Origin: G963677485 sp942492855
GTDB lineage: Bacteria; Armatimonadota; HRBIN16
DNA: 64,000 nucleotides
Direction: 5' to 3'
NCBI GenBank assembly: GCA_942492855.1
Contig: OW818647.1
Span: 1,860,001-1,924,000, forward strand
Shown: positions 1-8,701 of the stretch, piece by piece
How the letters are laid out: each line of letters begins with the position of its first letter
Position numbering within the stretch: the stretch's first letter is position 1
The notes under the pieces: generated by a model
Told to the model about the DNA's origin: nothing
The model's database searches: none
What the model saw: the letters and a program-made list of their open reading frames with translations, nothing else
Translations under genes and position numbers: made by a program

Positions 1-1192
1 GGCCATCAAACAACCACGGTTTGGCGTTCACGCCAGTTGCGCGGTTCACTTTCATCCGCAACTGTGACTGTTTGCTGGCAGCCTCACCAATCAGCACGTC
101 CGACTCGTGGAATGAGGCCATGTGGATGTACTTCTCATCTGCCCGGTTCCAGTCGTAGATCACATGGATGAGCCCATCGGGCATTTGAGTGCCGTCGGGG
201 TAGGAGACAGTTGGCCGTTCATCAAGCAGCAGCCCACCTTGCCATGTCTCGCCATCATCCATCGAGAGATACGCGGTCAAGTGGCTGCGCCCTATGCGCT
301 TATCGATGGGCCCATGTTTTACCAGCATCAGCTTTCCTGAAGCCAGGCGGCGTATGTAGAACCGCGATGTGGCATCGGGAAGATAACGCTCAACCGGTGA
401 CCATGTGCTGCCAACATCGGTCGATATCGCTCGTCCGATGCCGTACATCGTCCTTACCAGCAGCATGAGGCTGCCGTCGTTACGCTCCACCAGCATCGGC
501 TCGTCACAGTTGCGGTCGGCTGGGTTGGGCACATTCGCAACACCACGAAGTCTCCAACTCAACCCCTTGTCAGAGGATACCATGACACGGCAACTATTCT
601 CTGTCATCCACACGGCCGTAGGCAACAACCAACTGCCTTCCCGTGTGACAATGGGTTTATTGATCATCACACCGTGGCAGACCACACGAGGTTGACTCCA
701 GACAGGGTTCGCGCTGTCGGGGTTATCTGTGCTGATCGCCATGGTCACTGTGGCCAATTCACCTGGTCCGTTCAACCACCAGAATAGCCAGAGCCTATGG
801 TCAGGGTCCAGCCAGAAGCAGGGGTCTGAGGCCCGCATCGGACCGTCACCATCAGGATCGATCACCAGTTTGATGTCACTCCAACGACGGCTGTCAGGTG
901 CTTTGGTGGCCACAACCACATAGTTAAAGTGATCCTCGTGTTCCTTACCCGCATACCAGGCAGCCCATAGACGTCCGCTGGGGCTCCGCTCGATAGTGGG
1001 GATACCCTGGTAGTTCCGCGCAGCCGCGCCATACCGGCCGATGTCCGGTTTGAAGTCTACAGGTGGATGAGTGTATTGAAGTAGCGATGTGGAGGGTTCG
1101 GCCAGAATTTCGGCCGATGCGCCGCTCACCGAGAGCACCGCCAGAACAAGAGCAATGACACAAGTGATGGCAAGGTGGATAGTTGTAAGCAT
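1..1192 (-). CDS. Sialidase-like (BNR/Asp-box) secreted protein, cut by the left edge
   Basis: The reverse strand is open from an ATG at 1192 to the window edge (397 codons, no stop), so the C-terminus is missing. A signal peptide is visible at residues 1-27 (MLTTIHLAITCVIALVLAVL then SVSGASA). Asp-box motifs of the six-bladed sialidase propeller follow: SSDKGLSW, STDVGSTW and SMDDGETW. The family removes terminal sialic acids or related sugars, but many bacterial members act on other glycans, so the substrate is not assigned. The start is backed by GAGG seven bases upstream. It lies 44 bp downstream of the GH71/99-like gene on the same strand, so the two are probably co-transcribed. Fold confident, substrate unknown. 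Confidence 0.85.
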   Translation of the reverse strand, partial: MLTTIHLAITCVIALVLAVLSVSGASAEILAEPSTSLLQYTHPPVDFKPDIGRYGAAARNYQGIPTIERSPSGRLWAAWYAGKEHEDHFNYVVVATKAPDSRRWSDIKLVIDPDGDGPMRASDPCFWLDPDHRLWLFWWLNGPGELATVTMAISTDNPDSANPVWSQPRVVCHGVMINKPIVTREGSWLLPTAVWMTENSCRVMVSSDKGLSWRLRGVANVPNPADRNCDEPMLVERNDGSLMLLVRTMYGIGRAISTDVGSTWSPVERYLPDATSRFYIRRLASGKLMLVKHGPIDKRIGRSHLTAYLSMDDGETWQGGLLLDERPTVSYPDGTQMPDGLIHVIYDWNRADEKYIHMASFHESDVLIGEAASKQSQLRMKVNRATGVNAKPWLFDG

Positions 1193-1236
1193 GTAGTGAC
1201 CTCATTTTCGTTCATTAAAACTATAACACCTTCATA

Positions 1237-3090
1237 CTACCTTTCGTAATGGTAGTTGAATGCCCTGGCGGGAGCGCTGTTACCGTTGATACCGAACTCC
1301 TTGATGTCACCCTGTTTCTGGACGTTGTCCACCCAGTGGAAGTTCAATGCCACCTTACTGGTGCTGTGATAGCCCATCAGAGCTTTGGGTACGCGGATCT
1401 CCATCTTGTTCCCACGAACTCTGTATGTGACCTTGCCAACGGTCTTCCATTGCCATTTACTGCCCGTGTTCTTCTTGACGGTGGTAGTGCTGGCACTCAG
1501 CGGTGGGCAGTTGATGAGGTAGTCATACCCCTCCCAGCCGGTGGAGTGGTTACAATCGCTGTCTACATATAACATCATCCAGTTGCGGTCTTTATAACTG
1601 GTGATGGGCTCTCTGGTCTGCGCGTAGAAGTAGATATACTTGGTGTCGACGGCGACTTTCATCACGTTCAACTCGTTGCGGCCGGTGGTGTTGGTGTAGT
1701 GCAGACGCGGCTTCGTAGGGTCGGCATCCACAAATCCCCAGCCGTCGTGGTCGCGGGGCAGGGTCGCTCCCACCATAGAGTGATATTCGGGCTTGACACT
1801 GCTCCAATCGTTGAAATCGCCGTTCATTTTGATGGTTTTCGTCGCGCTGGCCGCTTCCGGCTTGCGGACGCCTTTGAATTGGCGGATGTAGCTGGCAAGC
1901 TGGTAGTAATAAAGGTCGCCATGACCGCCCTTCTGAGGTTCGATGTCGCGGCTGTATTCCGCGGAGTATGAGTCCACGAACAGCGACTTGCCGGTATCAC
2001 CAGGGAAGCGCAGTTTTCGTGTCCACGTCCACTCGTTGGGGATGGGCTCTTTGTCATCTTCCAGCCGCTGGCCGATCCATTCGTTCCAGGCCGACACATA
2101 TACGAACTTGGGGTCAACCTGCAGAACCCTCCGCCACTGTTCGGCGAAGTTGTGACCCTTGTAGTCCTGCTGGTCAGGCGGCGGCTGCACCCCGTCATGG
2201 AAGCTCCGTCCGCGGGCGGTGATGGTGTTGACGTAGTTCAACTGAGCGGCCGGAGACACCGGCATCTCCTCCGGCACTCCGGGAGTATGCCAGCCATAGG
2301 GCTGCGGAAACCACTCGATGAACGACCACTGGTCCTTGAGCGGTAACACTTCCTTCTGGGCAGGAGGCAGGTTCATCCGCTCAGCGGCGTTGTTGAAGCT
2401 CCACGTCCGTCGAAACGTAAAGTATGATTTGATCTTCTCATCCACTCCATCTGAGGGGCATAGAATCAGTGGCTTGCCTTGATATATGAACCAGTTTCGC
2501 TGGTATTTACCATCAATGAAGAACAGATCGAAAACCTCGCCAACCCTGCGAACGTGGTTGGTGTTCAGGAAAAACACCGCTTTGGGAGGGTTACCGCCTT
2601 CATCACGGATTCGATCGAGCGTCTCCAGCAGCACCTTCACCGTGGAGGCGTAAGTCTCGTTGTTGGTGATGTCGATGGCGATGATATCTACCCCAGCCAG
2701 CATCAGCAGCTCCATATGCTTACGGATAACCCAGGTGTCTTTGGACAGATAGTATCCCAGCTCCGGTTCATCCCAGTAGTGAAACTCAAACAAGCCGCCC
2801 CATTTCGGATTACCAGGGTTTTTGGCCAGAATCTGGGTGGTGTTCAGAGGTCCCACGCGGTAGGCACCCATCCCTGCTGACACACTGTCGTCAAACCATG
2901 GCTCGTAGGTGATGACCACGTGTTTCTCCGGATCCAGGGGTCCGCATTCCTTGTAGCCCGGGAGGGTTCTGCCTAGCGAATCTGTGGCCACCAGGGTGTC
3001 GCCTTTGAGGTCATAAGCATTGGCAGCGAGGTGGCAAACGCCGCATAGCAGTGTGGCGCAGATCAGAACCGGAATTGCGGGCTGTTTCAT
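1237..3090 (-). CDS. Secreted glycoside hydrolase family 71/99-like protein with C-terminal CBM9-like domain
   Basis: 617 residues. A signal peptide occupies about residues 1-25. Residues ~50-400 look like the TIM barrel of GH71/GH99-like proteins (YEPWFDD near the start, FEFHYWDEPELGYY, GVDIIAIDITN, then SAWNEWIG near residue 350). Residues ~430-615 resemble a CBM9/DOMON-type beta-sandwich (MNGDFNDW, VAVDTKYIYFYAQTREP, MLYVDSDCNHSTGWEGYDYL). Known GH99 enzymes are endo-mannanases or endo-mannosidases and GH71 are alpha-1,3-glucanases; this divergent bacterial group is poorly characterised, so activity is inferred only as glycan cleavage. AAGGGG eight bases upstream supports the start. It sits with a sialidase-like and a beta-helix gene on the same strand. 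Confidence 0.75.
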   Translation of the reverse strand: MKQPAIPVLICATLLCGVCHLAANAYDLKGDTLVATDSLGRTLPGYKECGPLDPEKHVVITYEPWFDDSVSAGMGAYRVGPLNTTQILAKNPGNPKWGGLFEFHYWDEPELGYYLSKDTWVIRKHMELLMLAGVDIIAIDITNNETYASTVKVLLETLDRIRDEGGNPPKAVFFLNTNHVRRVGEVFDLFFIDGKYQRNWFIYQGKPLILCPSDGVDEKIKSYFTFRRTWSFNNAAERMNLPPAQKEVLPLKDQWSFIEWFPQPYGWHTPGVPEEMPVSPAAQLNYVNTITARGRSFHDGVQPPPDQQDYKGHNFAEQWRRVLQVDPKFVYVSAWNEWIGQRLEDDKEPIPNEWTWTRKLRFPGDTGKSLFVDSYSAEYSRDIEPQKGGHGDLYYYQLASYIRQFKGVRKPEAASATKTIKMNGDFNDWSSVKPEYHSMVGATLPRDHDGWGFVDADPTKPRLHYTNTTGRNELNVMKVAVDTKYIYFYAQTREPITSYKDRNWMMLYVDSDCNHSTGWEGYDYLINCPPLSASTTTVKKNTGSKWQWKTVGKVTYRVRGNKMEIRVPKALMGYHSTSKVALNFHWVDNVQKQGDIKEFGINGNSAPARAFNYHYER

Positions 3091-3213
3091 ACATCGAACC
3101 CCTTCACGTCAGAATAAGTGCAGGTCTCCGCATCCCATTATATCGCCTGTTTGGAAGTAATTCCCAGGAAGTGGCGTAGGTTTAGGTAATAATTTACAAC
3201 TCTGGCGCCTGAA

Positions 3214-3317
3214 GGCGGTTTGCGAACCGCCCTTGGGCGCGAAAACCGCGTCTTTATGGTTTCAATAAACGTTGTATGGGCACGGCGTGGCGTGCCCAGG
3301 GCGACCGCCGGTCGCCC
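3214..3317. repeat. Three adjacent hairpins between two minus-strand genes
   Basis: The 233-bp gap 3091-3323 holds three palindromes: GGCGGTT/AACCGCC (3214-3220 with 3225-3231), GGGCACG/CGTGCCC (3278-3284 with 3291-3297) and GGGCGACC/GGTCGCCC (3299-3306 with 3310-3317). The last belongs to the GGGCGACC-GGTCGCCC family also seen at 10158-10222, near 41060 and near 43135. Any of these could end transcription of the beta-helix gene, but there is no T-tract. Confidence 0.6.
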
Positions 3318-3323
3318 CTACAC

Positions 3324-5429
3324 CTACGGCTTCGCCACCACCACCGCTTTCGGGTTGCCCTCCAGCATGTTGTCCTTCAGCACCAGCCCCCTGGGCAGTT
3401 TGCCCGTTGGGCTGAGGATGCGGATGCCCGCCTGCCGGTTCTCGGCACAGAGGTTGCCCCTCAGCGATATCCCGCTATCCGCGCCGATGGCGACCGTGAT
3501 GCCGTTGTTGCAGCGGTTGGCGATGTTCTCGCTGATGATCAGCCGCTTGCTGGCCTCCACAAACAGCCCGTCCTGGGAGGCTCCGCTGAGGTTGTTGCGC
3601 GTGATGATGCCGTCTGTGACCCCCTTCAGCTTGATGCCGTAGCCACCGGTCAGGCGCAGGTCGTTGCCATCCATGCGCAGGTTGATGATGCGGCCCGACA
3701 GCTCCACCGCGCTGGCATCGCCCGAGACCAGCGTGTTGCGGTTGATGTTGATGTCATCCGCATCGTTGGGTGCGTTGAGTTTGACGATCCCGCCGGTTTC
3801 GTTGCCCTCGAAGGTGATTTGCGCCACATAGTCGCCGATGCTCAGGCCATTCATTTTGTTTCCGTTGAGGGTGATCCGGCTGGCCATGCGGTCCATCGCA
3901 TACCCCTCGATCGAATAGTTGCACACGGCCGTGGTGTTATTCAGCACGCTGACATAGTCCACATATCCCTTGAACACCATCAGCCCGTTCAGCACCAGCG
4001 TGTTGGAAATCTGGAAGCCGTAACCCACACCGTATCGGAAATCGGGGTTCTTGTAGCCAAATCCCTGGTCCTCAAACTTCACCGCGTAGCCATCGGGCGC
4101 CGTCTGCAGTGCCTCGCCCAACTGGCTGTTGATGAGGTATCCCCACTCCAGATCGTGCACGCGATACTCCTTCGGCTGCTGGAACGTGACGTAGTAGACC
4201 GATCCTGCCGGAGGACCCTCGGTGATCCAGTGGATTTTGGAGGCCTGCTTCAGATCGCCGTCCTTTGTGATGGTCTCTACGGTGAAGTCACGGCCTTCTA
4301 CCCACTCGGTGCCGCCGATGCGCGGCTCACTGCCGATACGCACCACACGCTCGACGTATCGGGGCAGACCGTACCACTCGGTGCGCTGCGCCGGGTTGGG
4401 CTCATCCACCACTGCGTGCCCGTGCAGTGTCAGCCAGTCCCAGCTTTTGCCCGCACGGCGCACCACTTCGCCCTCTGGGAAGGGCTCAAAGCGATCTCCA
4501 AACGCACCTAGCGCACCGGCATGAAGCCCGTTATTGAAACCCACATTGCAGTTACGCAGCATGGGTGCCTGACCGCCGACCCAGTCGAAGAAGACCCCAC
4601 CATTGGTGATGCCATGCCGGCCGGTGTTCTCCAGGTTCTCAAAATAGTACCCGCCCTGCCCGCAGTGGTTGCCGTTGTCCAGCCGCACCCCGGTTTTGGC
4701 GTCGATGCGGTCCATGTCATACACCTTCACCTCGCCGCCGGATCCCACGATGTCCACACCAACCTCAAAAAAGTGCCATCCCTGGATGCCCGACTTGATG
4801 TTCCGGCCCACATTCACGCTGGTGATGTTGATGAAATCCAGCAGGTAGTCAGCGCCTTGCCCGGTCGTCTCAATAATGCCGATGTTGCCATCCGGGAAAT
4901 ACTTGATGTGCGCCAGTTGCACGGCGGCGGAGGGGATGATGGCAAACTGCGGCAGTGTGGGATCGACCAGCACGCTGAGGTTCCGCACGCGACAGCCCTT
5001 GTGGCGGACCCGCACCGTGGCGGTGGGCACCCTCTTGCGGGCGGGATCGCAGGTGAAGCCAAAGTCCTTGCGTGCATCAGTCTGGATGAAGTTCGTCACA
5101 TCGGCTCCATCACCGTAGATCACCTGCCCGGGCTGCGAAGTCTCCACCGAGCCGCGGTTGGGCAGCGCGGAGCCGTGGAGGTAATAGTCGCCTGCCGGGA
5201 AGTGGATCGCTGCTCCTGCAGGGGCTCCATCGATGATCTGGCGAATCCGCTGCACGTTCTCGTCGGCCTGCGCGCGGTCGTTGATGGTCAGCGGCTGCTT
5301 CACCCATTTACCATCCGCCACCAGCACATTAATCTGGCAAGCAGGCGGCTGCTCATCGGCCGCTGGCTGGGCATGAGATGCAGTCACGCAGCTCATAAAT
5401 ACCAGAAGGAACCAGATAATCGAATGCAT
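3324..5429 (-). CDS. Secreted right-handed parallel beta-helix protein (pectate-lyase-3-like)
   Basis: I start it at 5429, not at the longer in-frame ATG at 5519, because the peptide from 5429 (MHSIIWFLLVFMSCVTASHA) is a clean signal peptide; the protein is then 701 residues. After the signal, IRQIIDGAPAGAAIHFPAGDYYL is the typical opening of pectate-lyase-superfamily (Pect-lyase-3) helices. The C-terminal third has short beta-helix rungs rich in N, G and I (ITRNNLSGASQDGLFVEA, IISENIANRCNNGITVA). Such proteins bind or cleave acidic polysaccharides; no catalytic residues can be assigned here, so it may be a lyase, an epimerase-like enzyme or a structural binder. Neighbours on the same strand are carbohydrate-active. 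Confidence 0.75.
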   Translation of the reverse strand: MHSIIWFLLVFMSCVTASHAQPAADEQPPACQINVLVADGKWVKQPLTINDRAQADENVQRIRQIIDGAPAGAAIHFPAGDYYLHGSALPNRGSVETSQPGQVIYGDGADVTNFIQTDARKDFGFTCDPARKRVPTATVRVRHKGCRVRNLSVLVDPTLPQFAIIPSAAVQLAHIKYFPDGNIGIIETTGQGADYLLDFINITSVNVGRNIKSGIQGWHFFEVGVDIVGSGGEVKVYDMDRIDAKTGVRLDNGNHCGQGGYYFENLENTGRHGITNGGVFFDWVGGQAPMLRNCNVGFNNGLHAGALGAFGDRFEPFPEGEVVRRAGKSWDWLTLHGHAVVDEPNPAQRTEWYGLPRYVERVVRIGSEPRIGGTEWVEGRDFTVETITKDGDLKQASKIHWITEGPPAGSVYYVTFQQPKEYRVHDLEWGYLINSQLGEALQTAPDGYAVKFEDQGFGYKNPDFRYGVGYGFQISNTLVLNGLMVFKGYVDYVSVLNNTTAVCNYSIEGYAMDRMASRITLNGNKMNGLSIGDYVAQITFEGNETGGIVKLNAPNDADDININRNTLVSGDASAVELSGRIINLRMDGNDLRLTGGYGIKLKGVTDGIITRNNLSGASQDGLFVEASKRLIISENIANRCNNGITVAIGADSGISLRGNLCAENRQAGIRILSPTGKLPRGLVLKDNMLEGNPKAVVVAKP

Positions 5430-5574
5430 TGGTCTATCACTCACTTTCACCGTCGCAGCGTGTTTGTTTCTATTTGGAGTATACACAAGCGGAAGCGTGT
5501 CCGTCTTGGCAAAACGCAAACGTTGACTGTATCCGGCGCGGTCTATAGGCTAGACGATCGGCCCACATTCTACT

Positions 5575-5760
5575 GCCGCGCCCTGAAGGACGGCGGCTTA
5601 TTAACCGGTAAGCCGGCTGGAAGCCGGCTGCAGGCATGAAATCTGGTTTGAGAACGTGTAGAAACGGTGAGGTATGGTGTCATTGCCCTTGGTGTCTCGG
5701 TATTTCAGACGTCTTTAGACGGCTTTTCGGATAAGAAGCCGCCGTCCTTCAGGGCGCGGC
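5575..5760. repeat. 25-bp perfect inverted repeat 136 bp apart, in a 570-bp intergenic region
   Basis: Left arm 5575-5599 (starts GCCGCGCCCTGAAGG) and right arm 5736-5760 are exact reverse complements over 25 bp. Between them are AGCCGGCT repeats (5609-5632) and an unremarkable stretch. Outside the arms, GGCGCGGTCTATAGG (5535) and CAGACCGGCGCGGTCTTG (5807) belong to the GCGCCGGTCTGGCGG repeat family found elsewhere in the window, and 5880-5915 is a TTCGCGTCTTCGCG direct repeat. I see no gene in 5430-5999. Confidence 0.75.
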
Positions 5761-5999
5761 GGTGAATCGACTGAGTCTTGACTTCGAAGCAACAGGCTAC
5801 CCGTCAGACCGGCGCGGTCTTGAGGTTTCTGTAGTCGTTAGCCAGTAGCCAGATCGCCCCGGTCATACCGCCCCGGTCATACCGCCTTCCCTTCGCGTCT
5901 TCGCGTCTTCGCGTGAGACTTCCCAACGGGCGGGCCGATCGATTGGAGTTCTCAGGGAGACCACCCCAGACATATCCTACCCAGTTGCCTACAAGCGAT

Positions 6000-7160
6000 A
6001 TGCACACAACCCCCCGCTCAGGTATATTACCACTAGGCATAGCCACCAGGAGGCAAATCATCCGCACGCATACAACCATCGCTTGGGAAGCAACAGCCCA
6101 TCGTGGTGCCGGTTTCAAGGCACCACTGGAGCTGCGCAACGGCTGGATACTGGTCACCCGCACCGTGCCCGTCAGCACCGGAGGGTTCGAGGTTCAGTGC
6201 CACCGCAGTCTCGATGGTGGTGGTCGATGGGAGTATCTCAGCCGAGTGGCTTATGATGCCGCCAAAGGCGCGGATATCGGCGATGGCCACATGATCCAGC
6301 TTGGCGACGGCAGACTGCTCTACTCCTACCGCGATAACCTGTGTCATAGTGACCTCCCCATCGCTCAGCGGATATTTCGGCTAAGGGTGGCGCAAAGCCG
6401 CGACCACGGGCTCACCTGGTCGCATCATTCGGATATCACCTCGTCACATGGAACTGAAGCCGGGCTGTGGTCCACTTTCCTGCTGCAAAGGCGCGACGGC
6501 ACGCTTCAGTGTTACTACGATGATGAGGTCACGCCGCATTCGCAGGGCCTTCTGCGGCACCAATGGATCACCATGAGGAGCTGGGACCCGGTGCTCTGCA
6601 GTTGGATGAACCCCGTGACTGTCAGCCGCGCGCACAACCCCAGCCACCTCTCGCGCGACGGCATGCCCAGCGTGGTAGAGCTTCCCAAGAAGCGGCTGAT
6701 CTGCGCATTCGAGGGCGTGCAGAACTACGCACCGCACCGCGGTCTGCTGCGGTATACCACCTCCGACGACGGCGGCTGCAACTGGAGCTGGCAGAAGCAG
6801 GAACGAGCCACACTATACGAACCGGTCGACCGCAACTTCAACGTCACCGCCCCGTGGATGGTCCGGTTGGAGAACGGTGCTCTGCGGTGCGTATTCACCA
6901 CCGATGAAGATCGTCCTACCCCCGGCGTGATCTCCACCGGGAAGCTGGAGATGAACCTAAAGTGCATCATGAGCTTTGACGATGGCCGCAGTTGGACAAA
7001 ACCCGCTCAGACGGTCGACAGCCGTTTTCCGCTGTTCTTCCCAGGTGTGACGCTGCTGCGCCACAGCAAACACCGGGGCTCCCTGCTGGTGCAGTATGAG
7101 AAGCAGGGCGAAGGCTCTCTGGTGAAGCTGGGGAGGGAGCAGGCAGGAGAGAGGAGCTGA
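6000..7160 (+). CDS. Sialidase-like (BNR/Asp-box) protein, probably cytoplasmic
   Basis: About 386 residues from the ATG at 6000. Asp-box motifs SLDGGGRWEY, SRDHGLTWSH, TSDDGGCNWSW and SFDDGRSWTKP mark a sialidase-type propeller. No signal peptide is visible. The start is uncertain. A GTG at 5913 and the ATG at 6000 have no ribosome-binding site, whereas a perfect AGGAGG (6048-6053) sits six bases before an ATC codon at 6060, right where the recognisable domain begins (RTHTTIAWEA). Homologues would decide. It is monocistronic: the next gene is convergent after 33 bp. Substrate unknown; exo-glycosidase or polysaccharide-lyase-like roles are both possible for this fold. Confidence 0.75.
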   Translation: MHTTPRSGILPLGIATRRQIIRTHTTIAWEATAHRGAGFKAPLELRNGWILVTRTVPVSTGGFEVQCHRSLDGGGRWEYLSRVAYDAAKGADIGDGHMIQLGDGRLLYSYRDNLCHSDLPIAQRIFRLRVAQSRDHGLTWSHHSDITSSHGTEAGLWSTFLLQRRDGTLQCYYDDEVTPHSQGLLRHQWITMRSWDPVLCSWMNPVTVSRAHNPSHLSRDGMPSVVELPKKRLICAFEGVQNYAPHRGLLRYTTSDDGGCNWSWQKQERATLYEPVDRNFNVTAPWMVRLENGALRCVFTTDEDRPTPGVISTGKLEMNLKCIMSFDDGRSWTKPAQTVDSRFPLFFPGVTLLRHSKHRGSLLVQYEKQGEGSLVKLGREQAGERS

Positions 7161-7193
7161 GGAGAACAGGAGAGTAGGAGGAAGTCGGTTCCG

Positions 7194-8378
7194 CTACACC
7201 CGCTCAATGCGCCTGCCGGGCAGCTTCTCCACCACGCTTCCCAAGGCGACCGCCACCTGATCGCCCGAAATGGTGAGCAGCTTATGCTCGACCAGCCACA
7301 AAACATCACGTCTCAAGGTCGAGTCGCTGATACCAGCGTATTTCACCCCAACATCAACGCTGATTCGCCGCAACTCACTCATGGCGACAGGTTTCTGCAA
7401 CAAGGCGTTGTCCCCGTTCATCGTCTCTATGAGTAGCCGCCTTCGGTCGGCCGTTTTGCCGGTCTCCTTTCGGAACAGCACCGCAATTTGATCCTGAAGC
7501 GTCAAGTGCCACAGTTGAGGGTAGATATAACTATCAAGTTGGTCGATGAGCTGGTCGCGCAGTCCAGTCACCGCGTATTCGATGAACAGTTGCAGCCCGT
7601 TATGGAGCTTGCTCGCTTCGTCCAGCCGTCGGTAGTACATATCCCTGGTTCGGTTGTAGAAATTGCTCAGCAGATGGGCTGCCGGTGTGGGCACTCCCGC
7701 ACCTAAAAGAATGGCAAACTCGAACAAGCGTGCGGTTCTGCCGTTGCCGTCTTGAAATGGATGAATCCATACGAAATACAGATGCATGATGATCGCTCGC
7801 AGTATCGCGTTGGTGGTGACATCCAGTTTGAGCTCTTGCTCGTGCCCGGTTTGGAGCTCGCTATTCCACTCGCAAAGCCTGTTCAGCAGCCACCCGCAGT
7901 CCTGAGCTGGTGCACCCAGGTAGTTGGACACCCCGACTTCCACCTCGCGGATCCTACCCGGCACACCCTCCGTTTCGGCACCCTCTAGTATTCGCCTGTT
8001 CCACTCACACACATCATCAAATGAAATCCTGGAACTCCCGCCTAGCACCATATGAGCGCTCACGTCTCCAAACAACCTAAGGATGTTGTCCACCTCTTGC
8101 TCCTGGTATTTGAAGCTGGGAGGCACGGTCGACTTGTGCTCCATGATCGACCGAATCTGTGCCTCGGTGAGCGTGTTACCCTCTATTGCTGTGGTGGCCT
8201 GAGCACCTTTGATGAGGCAGACATCATGCATGAGCGCACGTAATTCGGCATTCAGGGGAGTGTGTACAATATGGTCGATTTTGCTCGTACACTCGCCGAT
8301 AATCGTCCATATATACGGCGTGATTAGCCTGTATTCATATCGAAACTGCAGCCACGGGTGCGAGCTCTCATATTTCAT
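7194..8378 (-). CDS. Fic/DOC family protein (class II, N-terminal inhibitory motif)
   Basis: 394 residues. The catalytic Fic motif HPFQDGNGR is complete (residues 206-214), with His206 as catalytic base. An inhibitory-helix motif of the form T-x3-E-G (TTAIEGN, residues 62-68) lies before the Fic core, which is the class II arrangement; its Glu66 is expected to block productive ATP binding until relieved. The C-terminal ~110 residues look like a winged-helix module (RRISVDVGVKYAGISDSTLRRD), as in many Fic proteins with DNA-binding tails. Fic enzymes usually transfer AMP to hydroxyls on target proteins; the target here is unknown. The start is firmly set by AAGGAG eight bases upstream. No partner antitoxin gene is adjacent. 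Confidence 0.9.
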   Translation of the reverse strand: MKYESSHPWLQFRYEYRLITPYIWTIIGECTSKIDHIVHTPLNAELRALMHDVCLIKGAQATTAIEGNTLTEAQIRSIMEHKSTVPPSFKYQEQEVDNILRLFGDVSAHMVLGGSSRISFDDVCEWNRRILEGAETEGVPGRIREVEVGVSNYLGAPAQDCGWLLNRLCEWNSELQTGHEQELKLDVTTNAILRAIIMHLYFVWIHPFQDGNGRTARLFEFAILLGAGVPTPAAHLLSNFYNRTRDMYYRRLDEASKLHNGLQLFIEYAVTGLRDQLIDQLDSYIYPQLWHLTLQDQIAVLFRKETGKTADRRRLLIETMNGDNALLQKPVAMSELRRISVDVGVKYAGISDSTLRRDVLWLVEHKLLTISGDQVAVALGSVVEKLPGRRIERV

Positions 8379-8419
8379 TTTTGTGCTCCTTTTGGGTGGT
8401 GTTACACCCTATTATGCAC

Positions 8420-8435
8420 TATTATTCTAATAATA
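8420..8435. promoter_or_regulatory. AT-rich palindrome in the fic upstream region
   Basis: TATTATT-CT-AATAATA is a perfect 7-bp inverted repeat, 42 bp upstream of the fic start, within a roughly 120-bp AT-rich patch (8401-8520) that contrasts with the GC-rich surroundings. It could be an operator or part of the fic promoter. The remainder of 8379-8701 holds GC-rich short direct repeats (CTTCGCGCCTTCGCG, CGCGCTCTCCGCG) and no gene. Confidence 0.45.
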
Positions 8436-8701
8436 TACATATAAATGAAATAGATTATGAAATTAAAACTGCAATAATTTATGAAACGAATAATGAATGC
8501 ACTCATGTACAATAGCTCATGTGTAACCACCCCTTCGCGCCTTCGCGTCGTCACCTGTGGTGTCGCGTGAGTCGTTCCCCACCGCGCGTCCTCCGCGCTC
8601 TCCGCGTCTCCGCGTGACATTCCCTCATCGCCCAATGCAGGTATTCCCCCTCCAAATCCCGAATGGATAACCATAAGACAACAAACCCATGGAGACGACA
8701 C

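Noticed and set aside
3276..5639. Long plus-strand frames opposite the beta-helix gene
   Set aside because: They are antisense shadows of a GC-rich gene with clear beta-helix and signal-peptide features; their proteins are low-complexity H/V/D/R-rich without recognisable domains.
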